Shown here: in pieces, positions 10,033-22,848 of the stretch
Numbering within the stretch: the first letter of the stretch is position 1
Layout: each line of letters starts with the position of its first letter
NCBI GenBank assembly: GCA_011800805.1
Contig: MPNW01000200.1
Coordinates: forward strand, 29,663-93,662
Direction of reading: 5' to 3'
DNA from: Hirudo medicinalis
Lineage: Eukaryota; Annelida; Clitellata; Hirudinida; Hirudinidae
Length of the DNA: 64,000 nucleotides
The notes under the pieces: generated by a model
The model's input: only the letters and a program-made list of their open reading frames with translations
Databases searched by the model: none
Told to the model about the DNA's origin: nothing
Position numbers and translations under genes: made by a program

Positions 10033-13000
10033 ATGGTGGCTCCTGCTGATGGGTCGTGGGAGTTGACAGTCACTCTGACAGAGTTCCAAGTAGAGAGGGT
10101 TCTGAGGGTGAAAGGTGATCTGCACATCGGTGGACTCATGCTCAAGCTGGTTGAGAGTCTGAGTGAGTCATTTTTATTTCAATATTCTGTTGCTTATTTT
10201 TCTAATCAGTTGATTGAGTAGATGTTTGATTGATGGATTGATGATTGAGAAATGAGAAAGATGGTTTGTAGAAAGTTAGACATTCAAGATGTCCTGCTGA
10301 TCCCGTGGAGCTTCTAACTATGTAAACTGTGAAATTTTTTGTTTCCAAGTAAAATTTAGTACATTTTGGTGCACTTAGATGTGGATGTGATCAAAAAGTT
10401 GTGTGTGCACGTGAAGACCAGAGGAGGCGAATATAATTGAGTTGTTATTACACATTGTCTAAATGATTGAGATTAACTCTTTATGCAGGAATGCTTGATG
10501 AGAGGAAGCATTACTATTGAATGTTTATTCAACAACTACACAATTCTTCCAGCTATTTCTGACGCCATCTTAAATCTTTATTGGTTTGCTTCGTAACCAC
10601 GTTTAAAATAATAATAGTAATAATAATAATAATAATAATATAATAATAATAATAATAATAATAATAGTAATAATAATAATGTAATAATCCTTTCACTCTT
10701 AATCATTAACTTCTCAGTTGCTTCCANGTTGTGCCACGATTAATAAGTAATATATATTTATATACATATTACAAAATTATATTTATAATCGTGATTCATG
10801 ATCTTCTGGACGGAGATCGGGAGTTTGTTTACAATAAAGCGTGGGACTCATTTTTGGGTTTTAACTCTGCTTAGTTCGACTTATATTCTACTTTCTACAT
10901 TCTATATTCTACATTCTACATTCTATATTCTACTTCGATAAGGACATAACATAGATGTTTATTAATTATCGTCTCCTGCATCAGCTTATTCACGCTCATT
11001 GACGTTCATTCCTGCACATTCCCCTGTAAATTCCTTGTTAAAACTTTGTTGCTCTGAAATTTTCCTCGCATCAACAACTCCTTGAAGAAACTTTTCTGGC
11101 TTCATCATTAGTTGCTTATCTCTTTCTTTGTCGTTCCATCACTCGATCGTCTACGTCGACGTTGTGATCTGACCGTTTCTGAAATGAATTTTCATTTGAG
11201 CTCGGAAGACTTAAGGACGTTCGACCTTCTATTTTTGTTCCTTCATCATCTTCCTCTTTCATTGGTATTTCGTGCTGTATTTATTGTGTGTATATTTGTT
11301 GTATATTGCGTGTGTCATTCGATTTATACGTTTGTGTGCGGACGATTTTACAATGTCATTTTCACGTTTTTTTGTAACGTGGATCGCTTGATCAAACGCA
11401 AATCATAATAAGATTGCTCTCTTCCAACTTGTATCAGATGATGATGATGATGATTCTTGAGTTCAATGATGAATCATCAAGTCTGTGAGTGAGTTGGCGG
11501 ATGAGTGAGAATTTGGTTTGTTTGTTTGGAGCGTTAAAGTTAGCGTTGTAATATGTAGGTCAGTGGCCCACGCAGCCAGTCATGGAGAAGTGAATAGCAC
11601 TGCTGGTGCTTGGCATGCAACTCTGCCTCTTATGAGTGGAACAATGTGATGGAAGGAAACTAATTAGCATGTGTTACGTATGTTTGTGTGTGTTTATGTT
11701 GTTTTTCTTGGATCTCCTTTCATTGTTTAATGTATTGGTCTCTCATTATTAAAAATGCTTGTCCCATCATTTATAATCGACACGCGCCTAGTAATCGATG
11801 TCATTATCATCAATTCATGATATTGTTGCCATGCTTAATTGCTCATAATGATAATTCAGTTGTTAATTGATGTTGTTAATAAGAATAATATTAATAACAT
11901 ATAATTACTTTATTATTGGTGTTTATAGTGATTGTCATGTTGATTCCGGCTGCGGTTGAAACAGATTTGAGCGTGAATGAACTCTATTGTATACTTGTGA
12001 TCTCTCGTGTGAGTTATTAGGTAGCGTCACTCGCTACCATGGAGATGAGCATCATCATCTGAGTATTCCAATCCTCCATAAACTTCACTGACCTTCGAAT
12101 GTATTGATTTTTCTCATCCACAGACATTTTCGTGTCTCCGATAAGTCGTGGGGGGGAGTTTATTGTACGATACTATGATACTTGATGACGACGCTTATAA
12201 GCACAAATCATTATAATTATCTCTGTATGTTTGACCTAGTTGTAATGACCTAAATAAAGTGTCGGAGAATTGTTGGAGGCAGTGGCGAACGTTCGAACTC
12301 ATTTCGTTTCGTTTCCTCTTTCAACCTCAACTCAACTCAACCTCACTCAGTCAATTACGTAGTTTTACTTATCGACGTCATCACTTCGACTTTCAAATTG
12401 TAGTTTTTCATTCTTTCTTCGTTTTTAAGATCTCTCTATCTACAAATGAGATGGTTTACCTACATTATGCCTATGGTGATGATGCCCATGTTGTTGGGCA
12501 GAATGATAATTAATATTAATTTTTGTTTGGTTTTGTTGTTGTTGATTGTTGTCGCATATGATTATGACTTGTCGTGATGATGTTTATATTCACGATTATG
12601 ATAATGATATTATGATGATGATGATGATGATGATATTATTTGAAAGCCGATATTAGAAAATAAGTGATGCAACCTTCTTGTGTAGTCGGTTGATAATAAG
12701 CATATTATCGTCACATGAAAACTTAAGACAAGCCATCGAGTTCACTCGATTTATCGCTATTATTTGTTTAACCAATCGTTCTGCTCCCAGGCCTCAAGTG
12801 CTTGTTGTGACTTACTGTCATTTCATATTCATCCAAACTGTGACGTAACAACAACACAATGGCTATAATAATAATAGTATTAATATAATAATATTATTAC
12901 ATTGTGATGATGATGATAATAGTAATGATTTGAAAATAAAATAATTGTTAATTATCTAGAATGGTTTTTGACTTGTCGTCCATACGACCTGTTGATGGAA

Positions 13001-16000
13001 TATAATTTAAGCTCCTTTAAGGCATTAATTTTGGTGGCATTCACATTATCCAGGCACGCCTATGGATTGGTCCGACCACGCCCTCTTCTGGCCGGAGAAG
13101 AACGCCTGGCTGTTGAGGACGAGATCGACCTTGGACCAGTTGGGCATCCAATCGAGTACGAACCTCATCTTCACCCCCATGCACAAACAAGTCCAAGTTG
13201 TTCTTCCTGACCTGCAACTCTTCAAGATGTCTGTCGACTTTTCAGCCAATGTCTTCAACGTCGTTATCAAGATATGCAAGGAACTCGGTTGGTTGTCATG
13301 GTGATGTTTCTAAGGTTAACAAGTTTTGTTTGGATTGTTTTCGGATGGCGTTTCGAAGATCTCGATGACGAGACTCACTGCCACTCATTACTTGGCAATT
13401 TATGAAGATTTTAAAGAGTTTCCTTGCTTTCCTCTTGCACTTTGAAAGGTCTTTGCTCTTAGTCAGTCGATAGCAGATGTTACAAGTGACCTGACACGTT
13501 TAATTTCGTCTGACCTGCTTAACGGGTAGCAGTTGTCCCAATGGCCTACTGTTATGCTATCCAAACATGTGCGGTGTGGAGAGCGAGGATGCAATGATGT
13601 ATGTTGGCAAAGTTCGTGAATATACCGTCTCTTCTTATCATTTCTTCCAATAGAGTACTTCTTGGTGTGCTTATAATTCTGCTTCTCGAGATGAAAATCA
13701 CAGAAATATTTCAAAGCGGTGTTACTGTCATTGAAGTAACAATTATTAATACCTAACAACTTGAACAAGTTGTCTGTGTTGTTTGCAATGTAATCGCAAT
13801 GACAATGATAGGTGGAGCAATTAGTGGTTGCAAGCATCTGATGGAAGCATCTGGATTTATTATTTATGCGATAGCACGTGATGCTTGAACATGATGATGA
13901 TGACGACGATGGTGATGTGAATGTGAAGTTCCTTTGGAGGTTGCTTGAACTGAAGTTCTTTGAAGTTCGCCTGTGAAAGAGAAACAGAGTTCATTCTATT
14001 CGAATGCTGCGCGGTGGCTGTTTGTTGGCTGTTTGACATTTTCGAGTCAGAGTCCAGCATTCCATCCACCTTTAGAAATAGTGCAGCTTTACAGCAGCAG
14101 TTACTTCTTTATGGCACAATGCTGAAGTGACGATAGTGATGTCCTTGTGGCTTTTTGTCTTTACGACGTTATTTGCTTCATTTGTTTGTGCAAGGATGTC
14201 TGCGTATTCGGGCAATTCTTCTACGAAGAACATTGTCGTGCGTAATAACATCAACGAAAACAACGACCTGAAACATGGTCGTAGAGAATGGAGGGGTGCA
14301 ATGGAAGGCATGGAAAGTAAAAACATCATTCGGTCTGTTGTATTTTCCTAAGAACTCTCCTGCTGGATTCTTAGCATATTTTAGTTGATGGCCGAGGCAT
14401 TCAACAGATCATTCGTCACCATAATAGGAATAATGAATATTGTTGTTGTCGTTATTATTATTATTATTATTATTATTATTGTGCAGTTGTTATTACTTTT
14501 GTTGATAAACGTGCTTCGTGTCAACGAAGGATGACTTCAAAGCACTTTGAATGATGAATGCACCATTGAATATTGTTCAAAATTACAAGTACATTATGCA
14601 AATTGAAACAGCTTATTGTTGCACAAATATAATCGAATCTTGTTTGATTATTAATCTGTGATTATTTTTAAAAATAAAGTGGCAGATTTGACTTAATTAA
14701 TTACTAAAGAGCTGGTTATTAATAAATGACGTCATCATCATCATAATCTCAGGTATTCGCCACCCTGAGGAGTTATCTCTGGCCAGAAAGTTGAGTCAGG
14801 AGGAACTTCGGAAGAACAAAGGAATTTCAGCTACTCGACGAAGTCAAATGCCACCTGGTTTCTACTCCCCTCACCATAATGGACATGCCACCATGGATGG
14901 GGGTACCATGGCAGCCCCCTCAGGTACCAGGGAGGTTCATCTACTCCTCAGGTGGTAATTATATTATTCAGCATAATTTTTTTAACGTTTATTTGGATTG
15001 CTCCTAAAACAACAAACGTTGAACAATTTGTGAGACTCATTTAAACAATTAACAAGCCTATGCTAACATTGGTGTTAAAATAAGTCTCCAAGTTTGAGAT
15101 GCTCTTCAACTGTAAACAACACTTGAAACCTTCAAGTCCTCACTCTGCAGTGGTAATAAATACAATGTGTTGATGTTTTAAAATTCACGAAGGTGTGTTG
15201 ATGTTTGTGTCGATCATGAGGACATTAGTAAGTCCTGAATATTCGTCATATCTTTGTTATTTCAATGTTTTAAAAAGTTTTCTTGTGAACTAATAATAAT
15301 TGTATTAATTCAAATAATGATGTTATTATGCATTAATCCAATTAATATTTGTATTAATTCAAATAATGATGTTATTATGCATTAATCCAATTAATATTTG
15401 TATTAATTCAAATAATGATGTTATTATGCATTAATCCAATTAATATTTGTATTAATTCAAATAATGATGTTGTTATGCATTAATCCAATTAATATTTGTA
15501 TTAATTCAAATAATGATGTTGTTATGCATTAATCCAATTAATATTTGTATTAATTCAAATAACGATGTTGTTATGCATTAATGTTTTTATATTTATTACC
15601 AAGGTCAGTCTGACAGCAGAAGCATGTGCCTCCTTAACTTCCTTAAGCCTGGCATTATACAGTTTCTGAAATATTGTTTTATTAAAATAAATTATGAAAA
15701 ATAATAAATTAAGTTGTAAATTATCATTATTTCATTGGGCATATGGTTGTCTATTCGTCATAATGGAGCATAATTACCCATAATGGAGCATAATTACCGA
15801 ATTGAAATGATTCATCATTGGATCAATGTATCATCCAATCACTGTAGCATCCAATCACTGTAGCATCCAATCACTGTAGCATCCAATCACTGTAGCATCC
15901 AATCCATGTAGCATCCAATCACTGTAGCATCCAATCACTGTAGCATCCAATCAATGTAGCATCCAATCAATGTAGTATCCAATCACTGTAGCATCCAATC

Positions 16001-19000
16001 ACTGTATCATCCAATCAATGTAGTATTGCAACCCATACTTAAATAGTTAACAAAGGTGCCTCTGATACAATTGCATAAGGCATTATATAAATGGAGCCAT
16101 TCCTGTAGCCAGATTTGATTACAGATCACTTTCAATGTAATATAAATTCCTTCATTAACCTGCTCTGAAGCACTTGTGTTCATCTGCAACCCTCATCATC
16201 CATTCATCTTCTGACTTGTTGCCATTTTTCTTTTTCATTCAAAAAGTTAGGGAACTTCTTTTCCTAAAACAAGTTTGATAAAAAAATGTCGTAAATAATC
16301 ACTTATGATTAATAAAGGCACGTTACATTGTGGTGGTTATTCTAATGAAGTCTGATTATGATTACAACATTCACCAGGTGTGAAGCTGATGATGACGATG
16401 ATGACGATATTGTTTCAGTCAAGTGCTTTCCACTTGCAATCCACCCGAGTGTTGTTTGTGTCCTTGATTTAGCTCGGCCTCTCATTCCGTGATTACATCC
16501 ACTCGGCATTTTTTAAATTTCCATTTGCTTGTCAACTAAGCTATTGTCATCCATCAGTCCTTCCCTTCTCTCTATCTTTAGTTGGTTCTATTCAAGGATA
16601 GCACAAACATTGGCTTCTATTTTGAATTAGAAATAAACAAATCCTGAAATGGAGGACTTCATGGGCTGAAGTGTTATAAGTGCAAACATGTTTTCATTTC
16701 ATGTTTCCTAATATTTCTTTTATTTGTTTACAACTTTTACTTAGATCACAGTAAGTTTATGTTGAAGAAATGTTTATGTTTACATTGAAATCCCTTACTT
16801 AAAAACATTCTTCTTCAGAGCACGCTCGGACGTCTGTCGGTGCCACAGAACGCCACCACACCTACGCTGTTGCGTCAATCGCCAAATTGTTCTTTCAATG
16901 CCAACACGGTGTCCCCTGGCTCGGCCAGCAGTTTGAACTTCGACCCCGGTGTAGACTGCAGTTTGGTCGTGACCCCCAAGGTTACCGATGCATGGGTGTA
17001 TTTATATAGACCCAGAAGTTTCTCTGAGAAGGCAAGGATCAATTCAGGGTTGGTTTTATGGGTGACTGGATATTGGCTTGTTTGTGCTGAAGAAGTGGTT
17101 TTGATGGTCGGTGATACGTTTGAATATATGATATGAGCTTGCGACTGTTTAATTGGAACGAAGCTAACTTAATCTCTCGAAGCTTTTAGGCTTTGTCATT
17201 TTAAATGAATTTGACTTTGGCAGGTTTTTGTTTATTTGAAAACATTGTTCTTCACCAGGTGGTTGGATTCGTCGAGATCCCTTTATGAGCAAGGCATAAA
17301 AGAGGAAGACATTGTCCTCCTGAAGTTCAAATTCTATGCCTTCTATGACCTCAATCCTAAGGTTTGAATTTTGAATCAGGATCATCTTCATGATTGTTGA
17401 AGCACTTCTCCTGCATTCATTGTATTTTGATTGCATAATCTGTCTGAGTCAGTGAAATAAATTAATTGATTTGTCACCTTTAAATAACCTAATTTATATG
17501 TTTCTGATGCTTTTGTAACCCTCAAGCTGCAAATGTTCAAAATAAAATATTTTGGATTGTTATGGTATGTGATATATGGTATGTTATTGTTATATGATTG
17601 GTGTATGGAATATGATTGTTAAGGCAATTGGTTGTTGTTGATTTAAAAGTTTGAATTCATTTCGTTCCAGTACGACTTGGTTAGGATAAATCAGATCTAC
17701 GAGCAGGCAAGATGGTCAGTGGTTTCTGAAGAAATCGACTGCACAGAAGAAGAAATGATAATGTTTGCTGCTCTTCAGGTTATTAAGCCATACCTATTTT
17801 CTGTCTTATAAACCAATGGAATTTCTGAGTTTTGTGGTAAATTTGGTGCTAATTATGGTTTATTTCTCAATTCCTAATCCTCACAGTTACAAATACAACA
17901 ACAAAGTCTCCTTCCTCAACCTGACCTTGATACTCCCGCCAATCAGACGGATGACGAGATAGATGCGGCCTTGACTGACCTACAAACGACCTTAGAAGGA
18001 AGCAGCTTGAATAGCAAGCCCAGTGACCTAACTCAAACTCCTGAATTGAGAGCAGTCATGCGTTTTTATAAGTGAGTTTCATGATTATCGTATTGATGTT
18101 GATGATGGTGGTGGTGGTGTTGATAATGAATCGATGATTAAACTCTTTTTAGGCCCAAAAAGTTTGCATTCAAGTCTTCAAGGAAGTGTTTGTTTACCTT
18201 CAAAGAAACGATTCTCTCAGTGTTCAAGACTGCAGACGATAAACAGCCTCAGTATTCCATCAACCTCAATGGTGATTCTTACTGATGACTCTGACTTACT
18301 CTGACTTCATGTTATAACATAAAATTCATTCCCACGTATTACAGGTTGTGAAGTATTGGCAGATGTGAACATCTCCACAAGGAAGTTCATCATAAAGCTA
18401 CTCATACCCTCTGAAGATGGAGCCACAGAATACTGGGTCAGACCTGAGTCTGTGAGTAGCTACGATGTTTGTTACTTCCAAATAACGACATACATCTCAT
18501 GAATTTGAGAAATTATCCTGAATACATTCAGAACTAATTAGTCCATTTGATTCTAAAGTTTTGCAAAACCTTCAGTCTGAAGGTTTGAGGCTTGACATGC
18601 AAAATTATTAAATATGCTGATCTATCATAAATAGAAGTAAATTTACTTTTAAAATAAGTCATAAACAGGTTTTACATGAAACATCTGTGAAATGACTGAA
18701 ATTTATATCAATACTAGGAGGAACAATATGCTGAGTGGATGGCAGCATTCAAACTTGCCTCGAAAGGGCACACCATGGCAGATAGCAGCTACAGTTCAGA
18801 GGTCAAGTCCATTCTATCTTTTATTGAAATGCATCACCCCTCATCTGTGCCCTCCCCATCAGGCAAAGAGAAAGACCTTTTGAAAGCCATGAACTTTGAC
18901 ATCGAGTCAAGTGTGGCTTCAAGATTTCTTAATAAAATAAAAGGCCATCATCAGGTTGTCATTCATCTGTTATTCTTTAATGTGTTAATATTTGCATTAG

Positions 19001-20600
19001 TAATTTGTGTCTTCTGTGGTATTAATCATCATCATCATCATCATCACCATCGTCATCGTCTCGTATGTGACATCCTTGACTCCAAGGGGAGAGCAAGAGC
19101 ACAGATGTTTTTAAAATCCAGTTTGTTTTGATTCATTTGATCAAATAATTTGATTGGCTGAGCGTGTTTAAGATCTATGGCCACACTCTTATTATGAATC
19201 ATAACCACTATCATAATTTGCAGCTCTTGCAAAGGATATTAGATGCTCGCTCCAATGTATGCCACCTGAGTCTTGTGGATGCAAAACTCAACTTCATCAA
19301 GGTTTGGCAGTCACTGCCAGAGTTTGGACTCACTTACTTCATCATCAGACTTAAGGGCAGCAAAAAGGAGGTGAGTAACTCATGCCAACAAGAGTATAAT
19401 GTTAATGTGAATGTAAGAATTACATGTAAATGTAAGAGTTAATGATCGAAGTTTAAATCAATAGCATGATAATAACGAATAAAATTGAAATGAAATTTAA
19501 AAGATGCTGTTGATGAGTAATTAAAATAAATAAATAAATTGCTTCCTCTGTTTAGGAATTGTTGGCAGTGACCCCATCCCGACTGATCAGAATGGACATG
19601 ACCAGAGGTGATCCACTGAAGACATGGAGCTACCAAAACATGAAGTCTTGGAGCATCAACTGGGAAATTAAAGAAGTACAGGTAGTACAATCTGAATATT
19701 AGTAACTTTAAACTGTTGTCAACGAGTGAGCGTGCGGGTTGGACGAACGGATTGCATTCCAGCGGTCGTAATTCCCTTGGAAAGGAGCACTATATAAATG
19801 GTTAAGAAATAAGCGCCTCTGAAGCTGTGCATATGGCGCCATATAAATGAACTACACACACGTGGCTAGAGGTGGATGGTCAGAAAGATTTGTTTGTCTT
19901 ATTCTTTAATTCATTATCTAGCAATAAATTAGCTGGAAAGTTCTTTTTATTTGGTGATTTGTATGCTTGTAGTTGCTTGGAACTGATGCAGTTCAAGTAA
20001 ATAATTCTTAAAATGATGAATTTACTTTTGATGCACATCTAAACATATCTCTCCCCTTTTAGAGAATTGAGTCCAAAAATAATGACATGGCTTGAATTCG
20101 ATACCACATAAATAATAGGACTATATAAAAACAAACATTGATTTGTATTTCTGTTTGAGATCACGTGAGAATTTGAATTTATTTATGAAGTGGAACTGAA
20201 AAAAAGATCATCCAGATATGGCTGATGCGACAACTTTAGAATAAATAAGGTTCTTCACAACTAATGAATATTTTAAAGTTTTAATGTTTTGAAAATTAAA
20301 CAACTCTCCCATATTAATTCTTTTTGCAGTGTTAGTTGTGAAATTCTTATTCAAACATCATTCCTTGTGAAATATTAATAAATATTCCTGTATTTCTATG
20401 TTCAATATTTCTAATCTGTACTTCTATTTCTGCAGGTGGTGCTGGAAGAGGAGAGTCTCATATTCCAATGCCTGACAGCAGACTGCAAAGCGGTGCACGA
20501 GTTCATTGGTGGTTACATCTTTCTCTCCATGAGGTCTGCTGATGGCAACCAAACACTCAACCAGGAACTTTTCCACAAATTGACTGGTGGTTGGGAATGA
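10033..20600 (+). CDS. FERMT: kindlin (fermitin family), integrin co-activator, 13 coding exons
   Basis: Kindlins bind beta-integrin tails through a FERM module and activate integrins with talin at adhesions. Proposed coding exons: 10033-10162, 13054-13287, 14753-14951, 16821-16997, 17259-17361, 17671-17778, 17887-18071, 18153-18271, 18345-18451, 18718-18954, 19224-19370, 19556-19681, 20436-20600. All junctions are GT-AG, phases agree, and the sum is 2037 bases (678 aa; vertebrate kindlins are about 680). Visible blocks: F0 ([32 protein letters not shown]), F1 with a short loop (IRHPEELSL), [18 protein letters not shown]2 ([17 protein letters not shown]) interrupted by a PH domain ([12 protein letters not shown] to [20 protein letters not shown]), and F3 ([13 protein letters not shown] to [11 protein letters not shown]). 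The start is the first ATG of the frame; the exon 3/4 and 4/5 junctions are the least certain. Oddity: SW replaces the integrin-binding QW pair in F3. Confidence 0.97.
10606..10688. repeat. (AAT)n microsatellite, imperfect
   Basis: AAT units interrupted by GTA and ATA variants, in kindlin intron 1. An ambiguous base (N) lies at 10727 just beyond. Confidence 0.9.
10881..10933. repeat. ATTCTAC/ATTCTAT short tandem repeat
   Basis: A heptamer-like run alternating ATTCTAC and ATTCTAT in kindlin intron 1. Confidence 0.75.
12612..12634. repeat. (GAT)n microsatellite
   Basis: A short perfect GAT run in kindlin intron 1. The rest of this 2.9-kb intron (10163-13053) shows no coding exon. Confidence 0.85.
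14452..14480. repeat. (ATT)n microsatellite
   Basis: A perfect ATT run in kindlin intron 2. Confidence 0.9.
15299..15582. repeat. 49-bp satellite-like tandem repeat, about 5.8 copies
   Basis: The unit starting TGTATTAATTCAAATAATGA recurs at 15301, 15350, 15399, 15448, 15497 and 15546, an exact 49-base period. Copies are almost identical. From the fourth copy on, GTTATTATGC becomes GTTGTTATGC, and the last copy has AACGATG. This gradient suggests recent end-wise amplification. It sits in kindlin intron 3. Confidence 0.95.
15759..15799. repeat. 20-bp direct duplication
   Basis: CATAATGGAGCATAATTACC occurs twice back to back, just before the 16-bp minisatellite. Confidence 0.85.
15821..16026. 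repeat. 16-bp minisatellite, about 12.5 copies
   Basis: The unit ACTGTAGCATCCAATC repeats in register with variant first bases (AATG, CATG) and occasional GTATC or TAGTA forms. Also in kindlin intron 3, about 240 bases after the 49-bp array. Confidence 0.95.
19026..19062. repeat. (CAT)n microsatellite
   Basis: A CAT run with CGT variants in the intron after the PH-domain exon of kindlin (18718-18954). It reads as poly-His only if the intron is retained. Confidence 0.85.
19735..19860 (+). repeat. possible SINE remnant
   Basis: A GC-richer patch in a kindlin intron has GAGCGTGCGGGTTGGACGAA and then two related tails, GGAGCACTATATAAATGG and TGGCGCCATATAAATGAA. Short tails of this type (GCGCTATATAAAT) are common at the ends of tRNA-derived SINEs. 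A weaker relative lies at about 16075-16095. No promoter boxes are certain. Confidence 0.35.
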
Positions 20601-20639
20601 AACTGGCACTTGGTGCTACATCAACTGATACACATCCTC

Positions 20640-20645
20640 AATAAA
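20640..20645 (+). terminator. polyadenylation signal of the kindlin gene
   Basis: AATAAA lies 40 bases after the kindlin stop codon (20598-20600) and is the first such hexamer downstream. Confidence 0.6.
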
Positions 20646-22848
20646 CCTGTGGACTCTGATGGCTTGGATGAGAACCATTTCATTTGTAAATGTTTTCATG
20701 TTACATCGTCGATGCTGCAATGTCGTCGTGGGTCGTAATTTGCCGACGTAGAAGAGACGAATGCCATTTCGGGTGGCGACCAATTAGCCTGCTAAGAATA
20801 TTTTCATTATTTTCTAGAACGTGGCTCTTTTTTGTCATGCAGTTTACATTTTATCTATTTTTCTTGCGTTCAATGAGAAATGTTGTGCTATATTTTAAGA
20901 TTCGCTGTCATTATCGTCATATCGTCGAAATTGACAACTTGCTTAGAAATGCTATTGTTTTGATCCCAGCTTGCTCTTTACTATCTTAGTAACTAAGTGA
21001 GATATTTTGATGTATCTTTCAGCTTAAAGGCACATTGGTGTGTTTCAATCTCACCACTGCATGGTGAGGTTTCTATCTAACTTTGCATGATTTTTAAGGG
21101 TTTTGTTGTTATGTGTTAAGTTATGTTTTCAGCCTAATATGTTTGCTCTTGATGGTATTTGAAAAATGTAGCAGGATGATGTCTCGTCACGTGATCATTG
21201 TGACCTCTGTAATGAGTTCCAACTTTAAGAAAGGGTTATTTTTTGCTCGTTAATTATGTCTACCAATTTTCAAGAAATGAGATTCAATGAAGTCCTGACT
21301 CGGACAAGCTTCTTTGATATTAATTAATAGTTCGTCGATACATATTTATCAAATTGACATTGTGAAATGCATAATGGTAGGTCATCTTCGTTCAAAACTG
21401 AGTTTTCTCTTGTCATCATTTGCGGGTCAAAGTGGCCATCGTCATTGCCTATCCACCCATTTTGTTGCTTTTCCTGATGAAATGTGCACCGATACTTGAA
21501 AAGAGTCATGTTAGACACCCTCAACATTAGATTATAAGTAGCAGCGATGCAATCAATAAGCTATAATATTACTATTAATGTATATCAATGCAGTTCGATG
21601 TGAATGGCATCCGTGACGTGCAGCCCTGCATGTCATCTTTAAGGAGTTTTTGGATGTTTGTCTTCGCTGCAAATGTCATCGTTTGCATTGGACTTTCTGC
21701 ATCATCTAATTATGTGTTGTCAGAATAAGATTCAGACCACTTGTTTTTCTGAGTAATAACGTTTTGGCTTGGGCTATTTAATTCAGTTTAAAACTTATTT
21801 TCGTACATCCAAGCTACCGGATGCGAACAACATTACAATCTTTTCGAACTTCTTGGGATTTGCATAATTTGCCAAAGGATATTTGCTTTCTCAGGATCTT
21901 TTAGTTTCAGCAATGTCAAACCCATCCTGCTCACATGTTTTGAGTATCCACAAGAATCTGCCTAACTCATCTGGAGGCAAAATGGCTAATCTTGGCTACT
22001 GGTTCTCAGCACGCATGCACACAACAATGCCCAAAAATGTATCACAAAACTTGTTTTTACATAGTTCTAGGTAGTCACAAAGAATTCACTGTTCAACTAT
22101 GAATCTCAAAGGCCATCGGGCAGGACGAGACAAACCATGATTGCCCCTCGTTCGTGGTGGATGACTGAATCGCTCGACCAAAGCAAATCGAAAGGAGCAG
22201 GGAATTCATTTGTAAAAATGTATATATCAACCATAAAAATTCCATGCACCTGATGTGCATGACTGGACATCAAACCACATTTTGCAACGTTGCCTCCACC
22301 CCAAAGGCAGTGACCACAAACCACATTTACACCTCATCTTTATTTTGTAAGATTTCTTGAGTTATAGCTACTTGGAGCCATACATACAATATTGCAATGC
22401 ATTGACACAGAAGAGGGATGAAAATAAATTATGACTGCTATTTATAACCAAACTCAAAGGTTTGCAAAAGAAAATTCTGACAACACTTGCAACTGGTAAT
22501 TAAGGGTTGACAGGCTGATGATAATGATGAAAAGGTTACTTTTGACACAAAGGAAGGCACTTTTAATAGATTACACATCAGATTAAAATTTTTCATTAAG
22601 CTTGTGACTGTCCTACAATCATGACAATAAAATTGTCCATTGATGCTATTTTTAATATGTCTTACAATCCAACCCTCTGCTCCAATGAGAAAGTCACTGG
22701 AGAAACTCATGAAGTTATTGAACCTGACCTATTATTTACATCTTACAAGGATGATAATGATGATGTGGTGGTGATGCACATGAACTTTTATTTATGCTGG
22801 CATATTCAACAATAAGAATTCAGGGTTCAGTGATTTGAAAGAACGAGT
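20646..22848. other. intergenic between convergent kindlin (+) and p66 (-) genes
   Basis: The 3' flanks of two genes transcribed towards each other. Short frames (20690-20989 +, 21883-22074 +, 22106-22324 -, 22438-22710 -) have no recognisable domain and are likely UTR or chance. TTTATT on the plus strand (AATAAA for the minus strand) near 22788 and 22340 could end the p66 transcript. Confidence 0.4.

Noticed and set aside
11112..11408. 98-codon plus-strand hydrophobic frame in kindlin intron 1
   Set aside because: T-rich intronic sequence reads as Phe/Leu/Val-rich peptide; no splice signals and no recognised membrane-protein family.
12018..12040. GTAGCG-TCACT-CGCTAC hairpin
   Set aside because: A single 6-bp stem in an intron; too small to mean anything alone.
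13463..13837. 124-codon minus-strand frame in a kindlin intron
   Set aside because: It is fairly long and Cys/His-containing, but without recognisable motif order, splice context or repeat partner. Treated as chance.
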